NCBI GenBank assembly: GCA_033816765.1
Contig: CM066293.1
Coordinates: forward strand, 1,922,001-1,986,000
DNA: 64,000 nucleotides
Source of the DNA: Nothopassalora personata
Taxonomy: Eukaryota; Ascomycota; Dothideomycetes; Mycosphaerellales; Mycosphaerellaceae
Direction of reading: 5' to 3'
A program made the translations under genes and the position numbers. The notes beneath the pieces were generated by a model. It saw nothing but the letters and a program-made list of their open reading frames with translations. It searched no databases and was not told where the DNA came from. Position 1 is the first letter of the stretch. Every line of letters begins with the position of its first letter. Shown one piece after another: positions 36,601 to 46,205 of the stretch.

Positions 36601-38578
36601 TATAGAGCGGTCCCTAGGGCAATGGTTCCGGGCTTCCGTCGGCTTTCGTCCGTATCTCGATCTTATAGTTAAGGTCGCCGCGGTGCGGAGCTAGCTTATT
36701 AGCTTCCCTAGTAGAAAACAGCGGTAACATATCCTAAAGTTCTAGAGGCAAGCCCTTCCTAAGTTCCTCTCGCGTAGGCGGCTCCTTCTTACTAAGGGCT
36801 TTCTTAATATCTTCTACGGTCGCCGCGGCAATCGTAGCGAAACGCTCACCCGATTCGTGTTCTTCGTAGTTGCGTCCTTCGGGTACCTATTTCTTTACTA
36901 AGCTATAGTAGTACCGGCGCTTTTTAGGCGCAGTCCGGATCTAGTTATGCGCCTTCTACGGGTTCCCTAGGATTATAGGGAAGTCTAGATTAGGCACGAC
37001 GTAAGCATAAACTACCTAGTGGATCCTAGCAGTTTCTATGCGGAAGGCGACTACTCCTTCGATCGAGTTCCGCATCGCCTTCGTAAACCCTATAGCCTTA
37101 CGGCTCTCGTTACTAATATACGTAAGACCGAGGCCTTTCGCTAGGTCTCCGTTAATTATAGCGTAGTACATACATCCCTTATTGATAAGGGCAAACGTTC
37201 CGTAACTTTCGTTTAGGAGTACGTCGGTATATATAAGATTCCCATTTATAGAACTCTTAACTGCGTTCCACCCCTTTACTAGTGCTTCTTTGTCTCCTAG
37301 TTCTAGCTTTCGACTAGGAGCTAGTCTTTTCCTATCTCTTCGGGATCCGACTTAAACCCGTCGTCCTCTAGGATCGGCGCGACCGCATTAATCCTAGTAG
37401 GGTTAACTACTACGGCGTACGGGCATTCCTTCACTCGATGTCCGCTCGCTCTATAGCGGAAGTAGAGCTATTCTTAGCGCCTACGATCCCTCTCCGCGGT
37501 GTCTACCTATTTTGCTCTCTACCTCCCTTTGTCCTCCTTCCGATCTCCACGACTTCTAGAGCGGCCTCCGCTTGTCCGGGTTAGTACTATAATAGTGTTA
37601 CTATCGGCATTAACCTAGCTACCGGCCGTTCTCGTAAAAGAACGGGTAGTAACTATAGCGGTCGCACTAGAGTCCTTATTATTGTCCTTCCACCTCTTAT
37701 AGGCTATTTTGAACTAGTCCGTGTCCTCGAGGTTAGTTATAATCCGTTCGACCTCCCCCGCAAACTCGTAGTAGTCCTCCTTCTTCGGTATAGCCGCCGT
37801 GTACATCCGAACGGGGTTCGAGAAGGTGTTACGTAAGTAACTAATCTTCGCGTCGTCGCTCTAGTTCTCTCCGCCGGCGCTTAGTAGGAATCCGTCGAAT
37901 TTCATCTAGTGATCGTGCTAAGGTTAACCGTTCGCATGTTTAATCTTAGTAAGCTGCTCTAGGGCCTTGGCGCGCTCGTTACTATTACCGAAGACTTTAT
38001 CGAGTTACGTAAAGAAAGTAACGGGGTCCTTCCTAAGTTCGCCGTCTCCCTTGTCCTAGAAGTGCCGCATCCTAGTACGCTCTCTCGCTAGTAAGGTGTC
38101 ATTAATCGCGTCCTAGTAATACTCCTTAGAGAGCGTTGGTTTTAGGGCGGATCGCACCCTAAAAGAGCTCTTTAACCTTAAGAAGTAATCGCGGAATGTC
38201 TCTACCTTACCGTCCTAGGAAGGGGGGTTCTAACCTCTAGGACCTGACGGTTCTTCTCCGGTGCGCGGCGAGGGCGCGGCGGCGTTTAGCGTCTATAGTA
38301 GCTGTCTTATTAGATTACTAGTAGTCGTTTTATTATAAACTAGTAGCGAGACTACAGGTGTTAACTAACGTCGAGCGTCTTCCGATTCTTTTAAAGCGGC
38401 GCGCGTTGCAATTAACTCGGCTTACATCTCTTCCTATCGCTAGTACAGTTACTATAGTATAAGTTAGAAGTTTTCATTCGGGGCACTAGTCCCGGGGTTC
38501 TCGCTACCCGGCGACGTTATTACGTATCCCGTCTCTTTAATAGTGGGTGCCTAGCTAATTCGAATGGATTGAACTTAA

Positions 38579-38740
38579 TGTCACGGGTGAACGACGTATA
38601 TACTAAAGTTCTATAAAGTTTATAATAAGTTCGATATCGAAGAAAGGGGAAGTTATAAGCTATCCAAAGAAAAGGTGTCGGAAAGCAATCCGAACGCATA
38701 GGCGCAGCCTATACTAAGAAACAGGGGCCCGCCCCTTATA
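38579..38740 (-). repeat. 5' LTR of gypsy 3 (162 bp)
   Basis: Partner of 31965-32126. On the plus strand it begins TGTCACGGGTGAACG and ends CGCCCCTTATA, followed by the CTATC duplication. Confidence 0.95.
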
Positions 38741-38745
38741 CTATC

Positions 38746-39330
38746 GACGCTATTACGACTAAGAATGCCCTCCTTAAGGCTAAGAACAAGGGCTTCGCTA
38801 CTGCCCTTAACGTTAAGAAGAAGAAAAGGAAGCGTAGTAAGGGCTTATTCGAAGAGCTACGAGCTTAAGACAACTAGGGAGCGACATTCTTCTCTCTATT
38901 AAAGATTAACTAGGCTAAGTAGCTATAGGCTCGTAAGGAGGCTAAGAAAGAGACTGCTATTACTAATAAGCAACTTAAGAAGGAGGCTACGAGGGCTAAG
39001 CAACTTAGCTAACGTGTTGCTATCGAATTAAGGAAGGAACAACGCCTTAAGAAGGCGAAGAATAAGGAGCTTAAGAAGGTAAGAATAGCGGCTACAAAGT
39101 AGTAAGAGAAAGAGGATAAAGTAGCTACTTAATAACTACAATAACACCTTTAGCAGTTAACACGTAAGCTACGAGGACGTAGGCAGTTGATTGTTAAGCT
39201 ACCGGTGTGTCTAAAGGGAGATAATGTAGTTAAGGTAGTAGATAGCCTAATCTAGGTCAAAACGCGACGAGGGCGGACAGTAAAACAACCACTTAAGATA
39301 CAACATCTATAGTTATAGCAATAAAAGAAC
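38746..39330 (+). pseudogene. pogo/Fot1-like transposase, 3' part (RIP-mutated)
   Basis: Continues the transposase frame after gypsy 3 (AAC-ACT-ATC|GAC-GCT-ATT). It encodes a Lys/Arg/Glu-rich coiled tail (K-K-K-K-R-K-R-S-K-G-L-F-E-E-L near 38815-38865) and a basic C-terminal end, typical of Fot1-type transposases. Confidence 0.75.
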
Positions 39331-39388
39331 ACATATTAATAACTATATTGTCCAAATATGAAGCCAATCGGTCTAGTGGTTGAGGTAA

Positions 39389-39427
39389 GACACCTTCAAG
39401 AACAACACGTGTTGAGATTGAGGTGTC
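39389..39427. other. Subterminal hairpin of the pogo-like element with central 12-bp palindrome
   Basis: GACACCT (39389-39395) pairs with AGGTGTC (39421-39427). Inside lies the palindrome CAACACGTGTTG (39403-39414). It sits just inside the right TIR in non-RIPed sequence, a plausible transposase or host-factor site. Confidence 0.5.
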
Positions 39428-39439
39428 GTGCAGCGCATA

Positions 39440-39467
39440 CGACCGTGCACCGCATGCACCTGACTTC
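39440..39467 (-). repeat. Right terminal inverted repeat of the pogo-like element
   Basis: Reverse complement of 30558-30585 with two C/T differences, consistent with RIP having hit only the left copy. Confidence 0.8.
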
Positions 39468-40043
39468 TAGCATGTTCGAGATTTCTGCCACAAGGCCCTC
39501 TACTTCGTCACGAATCCCGGTATCACCGCTAATACCCTGTGTAAGCGCGCGCTCAAGGTCCAAGACTGGCTCTTTGAAGGCAAGAGTTTTCCAGCTATTA
39601 AGGTGAAGAATAGGTCGTGGTTTCGCCCTAACAAGCGTGGTTAGAAGACTGTTAACCCGCTTGGCTGCCTCCGCGTTCGAGGCAAAGTCGGCACCACGAG
39701 TGGCATCGTCACGCATGCCAACTACAACTAGATCCTCGACAAATTTGGCATCGATGAAGCTGACCAAGCCGATCTTGATAGCACCGGTACCTACATCAAT
39801 GGCAACATGCTGTACTGGTACAATGACGCTGAACTGGCGCCTCGGTGTTCATATTGCTCGTTAAGCCGCAGAGCGCCAGTAGCTGCAACTAAGTCATCGG
39901 ATGGAATGGCCACCTCGCCACATTCATCTCGACACGACTCAACCCTTCGCAATGCATCGAGTTGTGGAGTGGTCGCCGCACTGTCGTCCTCGCAGTCGTC
40001 GCTGCTGGACTCGTCGAAAAACTGGAACTTTGCCGATCTATAA
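39468..40043 (+). pseudogene. Unidentified gene G, part 3 (3' end, nearly free of RIP)
   Basis: Continues the frame of part 2 after the pogo element: TGC-GAT-TAG-CAT-GTT. The codons have the C-ending bias of a real fungal gene to about 39845. Readable stretches include H-K-A-L-Y-F-V-T-N-P-G-I-T and T-Y-I-N-G-N-M-L-Y-W-Y-N-D. Three in-frame TAG codons (39468, 39642, 39750), each best explained by a lost Trp codon, are the main damage. The frame stays open to a TAA ending at 40043, but codon bias fades after 39845, so the true end may be earlier. Function unknown. Confidence 0.6.
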
Positions 40044-40048
40044 GTCAT
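39791..40048 (-). CDS. Small hypothetical acidic protein (85 aa), uncertain
   Basis: Minus-strand ORF beginning M-T-Y-R-S-A-K-F-Q-F-F-D-E, then an acidic S-S-S-D-D-C-E-D-D-S cluster. I chose the ATG at 40048 over upstream in-frame ATGs because the sequence before it includes a GAC/GAT microsatellite. It overlaps the tail of gene G on the opposite strand, so at most one of the two is likely coding there. No family recognised. Confidence 0.3.
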   Translation of the reverse strand: MTYRSAKFQFFDESSSDDCEDDSAATTPQLDALRRVESCRDECGEVAIPSDDLVAATGALRLNEQYEHRGASSASLYQYSMLPLM

Positions 40049-40131
40049 TTTCGGAATAAAGGTGTTACTAATGAAGTAAATGGTAACGACGGCGCAGTTG
40101 TGGGCATTGGTACCATGAAGTACATCGATTA

Positions 40132-40177
40132 CAACGACGATGACGATATGACGATGATGACGACGAGATGATGATGG
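40132..40177. repeat. GAC/GAT trinucleotide microsatellite
   Basis: Irregular run of GAC and GAT triplets between the small minus-strand ORF and the DUF7924 gene. Confidence 0.8.
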
Positions 40178-40531
40178 CAGAGAACAATCAAGTGACCACA
40201 CAGCTGCCGTACGTATACCTAGCAGCCGTATGGAAAGATCCGGCATAGACACGCAGGGTATGCTCGCTACAGCGTACGTCTCGGGATGGGGGAATTGATG
40301 TTACCCCGGTTGTACCAAGCTAACATGTAATCCCACCTCCATCGGAACTGCGTTGGCATCTCTACGCGAGTCGGCGCAGTCTGCGGCTGAATGATGATCA
40401 GCCTCTCACATGCTGCCATTTGAAGCTGGTGGGAAGTAATGTATTCACCGCGAGAGCACCATACATCTATCCACTTTGCCTCTGATCCAGCACCTTGTCC
40501 AGAAGAGACATCTGCTTCCGGCTTTCCCCTT

Positions 40532-41710
40532 TCAGCTGCTCCATCTGCTTCTGGCTCTCCTCTTTCTGCTGCTCGAGCTGAGCCTTGTACATTTGTTCGA
40601 TTTCGCCATTTGTTGTTTCATCAAGGTCAACTCACCTTGGCTACCCCGACTTTTGGCTCGACGAAGCGGTGGTCTCGGTGATGATTCCCTCTCTTGCGAG
40701 GACTGTTCGCCAATTTGCGTCTCATCTTCACCAAAACTGACATCAGAGACCATGGATGTTGTCCGTGGATCTGGCAGACGCGCAATTGCCTGCTGTATCC
40801 TTCGCAGATGCAAGGGATAGAATTCGCGGTAGACAGCTCGCCTGAAATTTGACCCTGTGTTCCTATCTCGGCCGTAGTGACCGTCAAGGCTGTAGTCGTG
40901 AACGTAATATCGATGGAACGTGGTGCAACCATCTCGGATGATTGGGAAGTGTCCGTATATCTTGACCCTCTCATTATCGTGGGAGACGCTGAAGACGAGA
41001 ATGTGGCCGCTAAGGCTTTGTGCGTTGTGTTCTCCGGCAGCGCGGCACAGCCGCATGATCGCATTGACGGCGATGCTGGCACTGTGGATGTTTTGTCGGT
41101 CGGCGTCATTGATGTCCTTCTTTCCGCATTTCGCCTCGCACAAGAGGAACGGGAAATACATAGATTCCGTAAACTTGGTGGGGTCGTCAATGTTCGTGTA
41201 GTTTTCCAGTTTCGCACGCTCTTCTTCAGTGGGAGTTGCCGGCGACAAGCCGTATGCATAGTCTGGCCTTGGCTGAGTACCGCCGAGCAGACTACATTTC
41301 GTCCAATTTCCAGACGTCTCTTCCCTGACGTTTTCTAAATAAGTCTCTCGGTCAAGCACGTACAAGAGCTCTGCTGAAGGTACAATGTGAGGGGTCAGAT
41401 CGCGGCGCACCCTTTCTCCGTTGCATTTGGTCGCTCGCTCGAAGAGTCGGAGATAGGTCTTCTCGCAGCAAAAGTTGTAGGCTGGAGCGAGCCCGTCCAC
41501 ACTCAATAAAGCTTGGCACATAGCCTTACTCTCGGGTGTCACCGAGTCCTTAGTGGTCAAATCGTCGAACATTATACCGTAGCGTCGGAGTTCTTCCTCG
41601 TACGCAGCCGTGTGGGCAGGCGGAGCGCTGCCATCTCTTGCTCGGCTCGAATGACTCGGCGTGCTCGACCGACTCCTCTTATTTGGTCCATCGCTCTGGT
41701 GTTGACTCAT
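40532..41710 (-). CDS. DUF7924-type PD-(D/E)XK-like protein (392 aa)
   Basis: Intact single-exon ORF. Residues 1-40 are Ser/Arg-rich and disordered. The folded part (about 75-315) matches the pattern I know from fungal DUF7924 proteins: Q-P-R-P-D-Y-A-Y-G-L-S at 146-156, F-P-F-L-L-C-E-A-K-C-G-K at 186-197, D-R-Q-N-I-H-S-A-S-I-A-V at 204-215, and S-V-S-H-D-N-E-R-V-K-I-Y-G-H-F at 241-255. D150, E192 and K194 form a PD-(D/E)XK-like triad, so a nuclease-fold core is likely. Activity and biological role of the family are unknown to me. The tail (350-392) is basic and Ser-rich, suggesting nuclear or nucleic-acid contact. It lies alone in the non-RIPed island with normal codon use and no stops. Confidence 0.8.
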   Translation of the reverse strand: MSQHQSDGPNKRSRSSTPSHSSRARDGSAPPAHTAAYEEELRRYGIMFDDLTTKDSVTPESKAMCQALLSVDGLAPAYNFCCEKTYLRLFERATKCNGERVRRDLTPHIVPSAELLYVLDRETYLENVREETSGNWTKCSLLGGTQPRPDYAYGLSPATPTEEERAKLENYTNIDDPTKFTESMYFPFLLCEAKCGKKDINDADRQNIHSASIAVNAIMRLCRAAGEHNAQSLSGHILVFSVSHDNERVKIYGHFPIIRDGCTTFHRYYVHDYSLDGHYGRDRNTGSNFRRAVYREFYPLHLRRIQQAIARLPDPRTTSMVSDVSFGEDETQIGEQSSQERESSPRPPLRRAKSRGSQGELTLMKQQMAKSNKCTRLSSSSRKRRARSRWSS

Positions 41711-43296
41711 CTGGCCAAAGTCCTTTGGCCACTCCCCGGTCCTTGCCCAATACTGAACGGGATCTTGCTCTTTTGCCCAGTCCTTGTGACGATTTGAGCC
41801 CTGCTCCTGACAAATTTCGGACTCTTCTTTGTTACGTTTGCGGCAAGGCTTTTGCGACCGCTCTGAAACCTGCTCATCGACGTCGCGCCTACGCTTCTTC
41901 CCAAAAGACTCGAAATGGTGAAGTTTGGGCGAATGGGGACGGAGGGTTGTTGTCGAGATGCTGCGGCTGCCCTCTGATAGAAAGATCCCTGGCTCTACTT
42001 CCTGTGTACTCGTTAGTTAAATGTTATTTACAGCGTTCGAGAGCACTGCGACCATACTTTGGGTAAAGGGCCGCTCAATGGCGGTGACGGAAGCGAAGCT
42101 TCCCGTTTGCGCTGCTTGATTAACATCGTCTCGCAGTGCTCGGCGTCAGCTTTATGCTGAGAAACGCATGCTCCACGCCTGTCCAGTATAGGGACGTGAG
42201 ACCGACATCCGCAACGACGGCGGTAAAAGATGTGGATGTGCCCAAGTTGTATGGATGCGGACGCCCAGAAGATGGAATGGTCTTTCGCGATACTCCTCAG
42301 CACGCAGCTGCGCACAAAGGTTGTCTATGGGAATTCGTTAGTTTCTCGCAAAGATAGAGGGAGATATCGCCGTCATTGTAAGCATCAGCGATCCTTTCCC
42401 TCAACCCCACTGATTACTCTATTGCCTTGCTGTCCTTTTTGCCCGTATTGTCGAAATTTGCCTTGAGTCTTGGATGAAAGTAGGTTGTGCTTGATGAGGA
42501 CCGGGGGGCCGCCGAGTTGCTTCAGTAGAACACACTCAGCTCGCAGTGAAAGACAGCCAAGCCTCCAAGCCAGCCTCTCGGGAATCAATCACCTAGCACA
42601 GTAGCCAGCCACATGAGTGCTCGGTCGATGTATCAATTACGGACTATCCCTCCGCTTGATCATGCTTTCCTCCGAGGTGACTTATGGCCGTTTCTTTGTT
42701 GCGAGGCCACCCGCAACAAACGCGGAGTGATCGATGTCGTATGGTTGAGTGGCACTCTTTCATCCGCTCGACCTCTTCCTCGACCCTTGACGCGGGCGTT
42801 GCCTGAACTGTGCTATTGCTGCTTCTCGCGTTGCTATGAGTCGCCTAGCCTTCGGCCTTGTGTTTGCGACATTGGTCTCTCGGGTAGAGAGTCTTCTTGA
42901 TGACTATTTCGTGGAGCCAAGTAGCAACAGAATCATGACAAGATTGAGGCATGAGATGTAGATCACCAAAGGCTGTCGCGGGTAGTGCTAGTGTTCAACT
43001 GACAAACGGGAAGCGAGTGTTTTTGCGTGCTCAGGTGCCCGGCATGCCGTAGGAATGACGTCCCTGAGCATGTTGCACATGCCTTAGTCACCTGATGATA
43101 GTAGCAAAAATAGCAAAATGTCGAGAATCAAAAAATTCGATGTCGAGTTTTAATTTCTCATAATGACCTTCATCTCATTGTACCATTTCCACAATCTGGT
43201 AAGAACTTCTCGAAGTACTGTCGCTAGCATTGTCAGCTGGCCACCCCTTTGACATTCGATACAACGGTGAGCATCGCAGAGACACGAATCGTAATG
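41711..43296. other. Intergenic region without a convincing gene
   Basis: Non-RIPed, several short open frames on both strands, none with codon bias or domain support. One plus-strand stretch near 41821-41890 (C-Y-V-C-G-K-A-F then a late H) resembles half a C2H2 finger and may be a relic. Confidence 0.5.
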
Positions 43297-44112
43297 TTAA
43301 AGACAGCTCTGCCGACAACGACCGTACTTGCACCCTTCACAGAAGCGAGACTGATGTGGTCTCCTGCTGTGGCCAGAGTGTGGAGGCTCCTCTACAGCAG
43401 CACCAGACCACTTTGCCAGGCGATACGAAACTCTTTCTGCATACGAGTCGTCCAGCTCAGGTCGACTCAGGGAGTCACACGATTCGCAGCGCTGAAAGTA
43501 GACTCGAGCGTTGTATCGTCTCCCAGGGTATAGTCTTATCGTGATGGCAATTCGCTTGCTTGTCCATCTGATAGTCGGGCAAGACCGATTGGTGCAAGCA
43601 AACGTGCCCATAATGCTCGTGTCGTGCTCTTTGAGAGCGCCACGTGGATCATCGGCCGTAAAGAAGTGGAATGCAAGGCCGTAAGCACGTAGTACTTGTA
43701 ACACCTCATCGTGAAGACAAGGCTGCATATCGAACGATTGGCTAACACTGGGAGCAGGAAGGCCGACATGGGCTGACGAGTCCCGCCGGTGCTGTTGGAG
43801 GGCTTGCTCTGTGTCGAAGGCGCGGTCACACTCATCACAGTCGAACGTGACGGCGTGAGCTGGCGAGTCCCGCCGGTGCTGTTGGAGGGCTTGCTCTGTG
43901 TCGAAGGCGCGGTCACACTCATTACAGTCGAACGTGACGGCGTGAGCTGGCGAGTCCCGCCGGTGCTGTTGGAGGGCTTGCTCTGTGTCGAAGGCGCGGT
44001 CACACTTATTACAGTCGAACGTGACGGCGTGAGCTGGCGAGTCCCGCCGGTGCTGTTGGAGGGCTCTCCTCGTACCAAAGGTTCGGTCGCATTCTTCGCA
44101 ATTCAAAGCCAT
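43297..44112 (-). CDS. C2H2 zinc-finger array fused to a 3CxxC-type zinc domain (271 aa)
   Basis: I chose the ATG at 44112 (M-A-L-N-C-E-E-C) because it opens directly into finger 1 and the upstream in-frame stretch shows no conserved sequence. Four C2H2 fingers (C-x2-C-x12-H-x5-H) occupy residues 5-118 in 29-residue units. Fingers 2-4 are almost identical at DNA level. Residues 170-264 match the zf-3CxxC family: W-T-S-K-R-I-A-I-T-I-R, Y-N-A-R-V-Y-F-Q-R-C-E-S-C (C209, C212), S-R-P-E-L-D-D-S-Y-A-E-R-V and F-C-E-G-C (C258, C261). It probably binds zinc and nucleic acid; target unknown. No intron is needed. C2H2 plus 3CxxC in one protein is seen in fungi, but the role is not known to me. Confidence 0.8.
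   Translation of the reverse strand: MALNCEECDRTFGTRRALQQHRRDSPAHAVTFDCNKCDRAFDTEQALQQHRRDSPAHAVTFDCNECDRAFDTEQALQQHRRDSPAHAVTFDCDECDRAFDTEQALQQHRRDSSAHVGLPAPSVSQSFDMQPCLHDEVLQVLRAYGLAFHFFTADDPRGALKEHDTSIMGTFACTNRSCPTIRWTSKRIAITIRLYPGRRYNARVYFQRCESCDSLSRPELDDSYAERVSYRLAKWSGAAVEEPPHSGHSRRPHQSRFCEGCKYGRCRQSCL
43778..44112. repeat. 87-bp tandem repeats encoding the zinc fingers
   Basis: Copies start at 43778, 43865, 43952 and 44039. The first three differ by only a few C/T changes; the last (finger 1) is diverged. Confidence 0.9.
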
Positions 44113-44943
44113 GATAGAGTATTTACTCGATTCAGCACAAGCCTGGAAAGAGCCGGGTTGTTTGATGAACTCCCATCGTCTACTTAATGCCCTCAGAGAC
44201 GTGCTTTCAGCCACACGACAGCACATGCATGCATTCTGCACTGTTTCAGTATCTCCTTGCAGCAACATGCAGGACCACCTTTCCCCTCTTTCTATTCCTT
44301 GTTATGCTGAATTGCGACAACGTCCAGGTTTGGAGTCGAATTGGAGAACGGTACTGGCATCGATCAAATGCGTTACTAAAAATTGCCGGATCTACCATCT
44401 TGTCTCATGGCAAGTTGTACAATAGACCAAGTCTGGCAACAGCGGGCGAAGTAGGTCTGGGCGGCTACGAGCTTTGATTGGCTCCTTGGCCAACCTATCG
44501 CGTCTAGGGTCAGTGAGTCATGTGCATACACCCGTGAGAGGTCTAGCCAGTCGAGTTCAGGTGCAGCCCTCCGTCTCATCCCAGGCTCCCGTCAAGAGGA
44601 CTTCTTCGCATTCTATAATGTAGCAATACGGCAGATACCTTAAGATGTTCGTGCCCCAACGACTTGAATATTTGCTCAGCTAGGCTCCAACATGCATGGG
44701 CTACTGATGTGCACGCTCGAACGACTACCGTCTGCTAAGAATAAACGAGCTTCCAACGCGTGGGGCTTGCAAGCTTGAGCTGCGTTGATCCCATGTCCTC
44801 ATAGTATTCCTTGCTCCGGATAACAACTTTCTCATACGCAATAAGACATTTCAAAAAGCAACGCTGGGCTTCGTAAAGATCGTCTCCGTAGTAAGACATT
44901 TACTTGGCCTTACAAACTCAAGGCGACTGATGAAGTAGTAGCG
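44113..44943. other. Intergenic region, nothing recognised
   Basis: Non-RIPed sequence. It should hold the promoter of the zinc-finger gene and that of the small Cys-rich gene. Confidence 0.5.
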
Positions 44944-45141
44944 ATGTGCGACAAAGAGCAAACCGAGTACATCTACAAGTGCCAACATCGAGAGACGAAG
45001 TACATTCGCGTTGAAAGATGTCCTACGGCGGAATCACGCGGTTCGGACTGCACGGGCGCCGACTTGAAGAACAAGCTTACGGGATCTACTCGTAAGAGAG
45101 ACGACTGTGCCTCGTGTATCGACGAAGGCTTTTCTCGCTGA
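44944..45141 (+). CDS. Small Cys-rich fungal protein (65 aa), function unknown
   Basis: The ORF begins M-C-D-K-E-Q-T-E-Y-I-Y-K-C-Q-H and continues with C26, C36 and a terminal C-A-S-C. The order (early MC, Y-x-C-x-H, later C and final C-x2-C) resembles short zinc-ribbon-like proteins common in filamentous ascomycetes. No signal peptide is visible, so it is probably intracellular. It sits 149 bp from the 3' end of the kinase gene, convergent with it. Length and single-exon form make this only moderately sure. Confidence 0.5.
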   Translation: MCDKEQTEYIYKCQHRETKYIRVERCPTAESRGSDCTGADLKNKLTGSTRKRDDCASCIDEGFSR

Positions 45142-45290
45142 ACTCGTCGAAACATGAAGCAGCAAAAGAGAGCTTAAGTCGCCTCTCGATTGAGGTATAG
45201 AAATAAGCGAACAAGGCTGGCGGAAGCATGGCTAGATGACGGACGCGGCAATGTGTATCGAGAAACATGTAGCACAAGCCGTGCAGTCAC

Positions 45291-46205
45291 TTATCCAGGT
45301 GAAGCGGAAAGCCGCACCTTTCGAATCTCTTTATATGTAGACTCAGCCGAATCATATTTGCCCTGCCAGCAACTCAACATGACCCTTCCAAGTAGTATAC
45401 CCTCAGTGGAAGGGAAGTGGCCTTGCTTGAAGAGTTCCTCTACTTCTTCGTCCTTATACTGTTCATACGGCTTTTCGCTAGTAACAATCTCATAGAGGAG
45501 AGACCCGAGCGCGAAGAGGTCTGTCTGTACTGTTGAAGGGTCGTCGATTGATCGTGGAAGGCAGTACCGAAACCCTTCGAACGCCGAGCCAGGTTGACCA
45601 TCTATCGTTGAGCCGGCAAAGTCGATAATTCGGAGTCGGTAGTCATCGTCTACCAGGAAATTCCATGAATTGATGTCGCCGTGAATTATGCCTGCGCAAT
45701 GGAGGATGTGAAGGCCCTCGGCCGCGTCAGCAGCAAACGCTAGCCGGCGGACAGGCGAGACTGGCGGACCTCGTAGAAACTCGTGTAAGCAGCCGTTTTG
45801 TAGGTACGGTAGCACCAATTTTTCGGGCGTGCTATCGGAGTGTAGATGTAGAAGCCGGGGGTGTTGTGGCAGTCTCTGGTATACGGCATACTCACGCCGT
45901 AGATCTCGAATGCTCAGATGAACATCTTCGGAGTCAGGGTATGGGGCTTTCTCCACGAGACTGTTGTTGGTATGCAGCTTGATCAATCCGGTAGTGCCTC
46001 CGGCAAGGACTTGCACGCCGCTTTCTGCCTGCGCGCCCATAAGTTCACCACCGACAGCGTAGGCACGTCGATGAAATCCAGGCCAACTGACGAAGAGGTC
46101 GGGTTGGCCGACGATGTTTTCAAGTGGACACTTCCTGTAGCGAAGTGTTAGTTGTCTCCAGCGGACGGAAAAGTGGTACCCTAGGAAGAGGTCATCGTTA
46201 TCCAT
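45291..46205 (-). CDS. Protein kinase-like protein (up to 304 aa)
   Basis: A protein-kinase fold is visible from about residue 60: K86 (V-E-K, ATP-binding Lys), E105 in helix C, catalytic loop H-G-D-I-N-S-W-N at 175-182 (D177, N182), D-F-A-G at 195-198 in place of DFG, and T-D-L-F-A-L-G-S-L-L-Y-E-I at 228-240 for helix F. H-G-D with D-F-A occurs in small fungal kinase-like proteins, and the phosphotransfer residues are present, so activity is plausible. The G-rich loop is weak (G-G-T-T-G). Start: the first ATG (46205) gives 55 residues unlike any kinase lobe; ATG at residue 56 (46040) is an alternative start. It is divergent from the PDDEXK_12 gene. Confidence 0.75.
   Translation of the reverse strand: MDNDDLFLGYHFSVRWRQLTLRYRKCPLENIVGQPDLFVSWPGFHRRAYAVGGELMGAQAESGVQVLAGGTTGLIKLHTNNSLVEKAPYPDSEDVHLSIRDLRREYAVYQRLPQHPRLLHLHSDSTPEKLVLPYLQNGCLHEFLRGPPVSPVRRLAFAADAAEGLHILHCAGIIHGDINSWNFLVDDDYRLRIIDFAGSTIDGQPGSAFEGFRYCLPRSIDDPSTVQTDLFALGSLLYEIVTSEKPYEQYKDEEVEELFKQGHFPSTEGILLGRVMLSCWQGKYDSAESTYKEIRKVRLSASPG

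Larger units (their letters stand above)
31965..38740 (-). mobile_element. Complete chromodomain Ty3/gypsy retrotransposon (gypsy 3) with LTRs and TSD, RIP-mutated
   Basis: Two 162-bp LTRs and the target duplication CTATC (31960-31964, 38741-38745). On the minus strand: gag about 38500-37480; CCHC knuckle near 37425-37470 (Y-F-R-Y-R-A-S-G-H-R-V-K-E-C, Cys codons mutated to Tyr/Arg); protease; reverse transcriptase with active site Y-A-N-D at 36155-36166 (Y-A-D-D expected); RNase H about 35700-35300; integrase about 35100-34000; and a C-terminal chromodomain near 33830-33655 (V-L-V-K-W-T-G-Y). About 1.5 kb with no recognised coding (32140-33640) precedes the 3' LTR. It is inserted within the transposase of the pogo-like element. 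Confidence 0.93.
30558..39467 (+). mobile_element. pogo/Fot1-like DNA transposon with TIRs, interrupted by gypsy 3
   Basis: Terminal inverted repeats of about 25 bp: GAAGTTAGGTGCATGCGG at the left and its reverse complement (with C for the T) at the right end. TA dinucleotides flank both ends (30556-30557, 39468-39469), the pogo-type target. Inside, on the plus strand, is a DDE transposase gene split by gypsy 3. Without gypsy 3 the element is about 2.13 kb, normal for the group. The element itself is inserted into gene G. Confidence 0.9.

Noticed and set aside
39367..39390. tRNA-like 5' half (GGTCTAGTGGTTGAGGT)
   Set aside because: No B box or cloverleaf follows; it is the subterminal part of the pogo-like element.
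39396..39767. Minus-strand 123-codon frame over the end of gene G
   Set aside because: The plus-strand frame has the C-ending codon bias and continues gene G across the pogo junction.
41638..42066. Plus-strand frame with a CxxC-like half zinc finger
   Set aside because: The His spacing is wrong and the rest has no conserved features; at most a relic.
43230..44187. Plus-strand and alternate minus-strand frames over the zinc-finger gene (repetitive proteins)
   Set aside because: They are shadows of the 87-bp repeats; only the minus frame from 44112 gives C2H2 and 3CxxC motifs.
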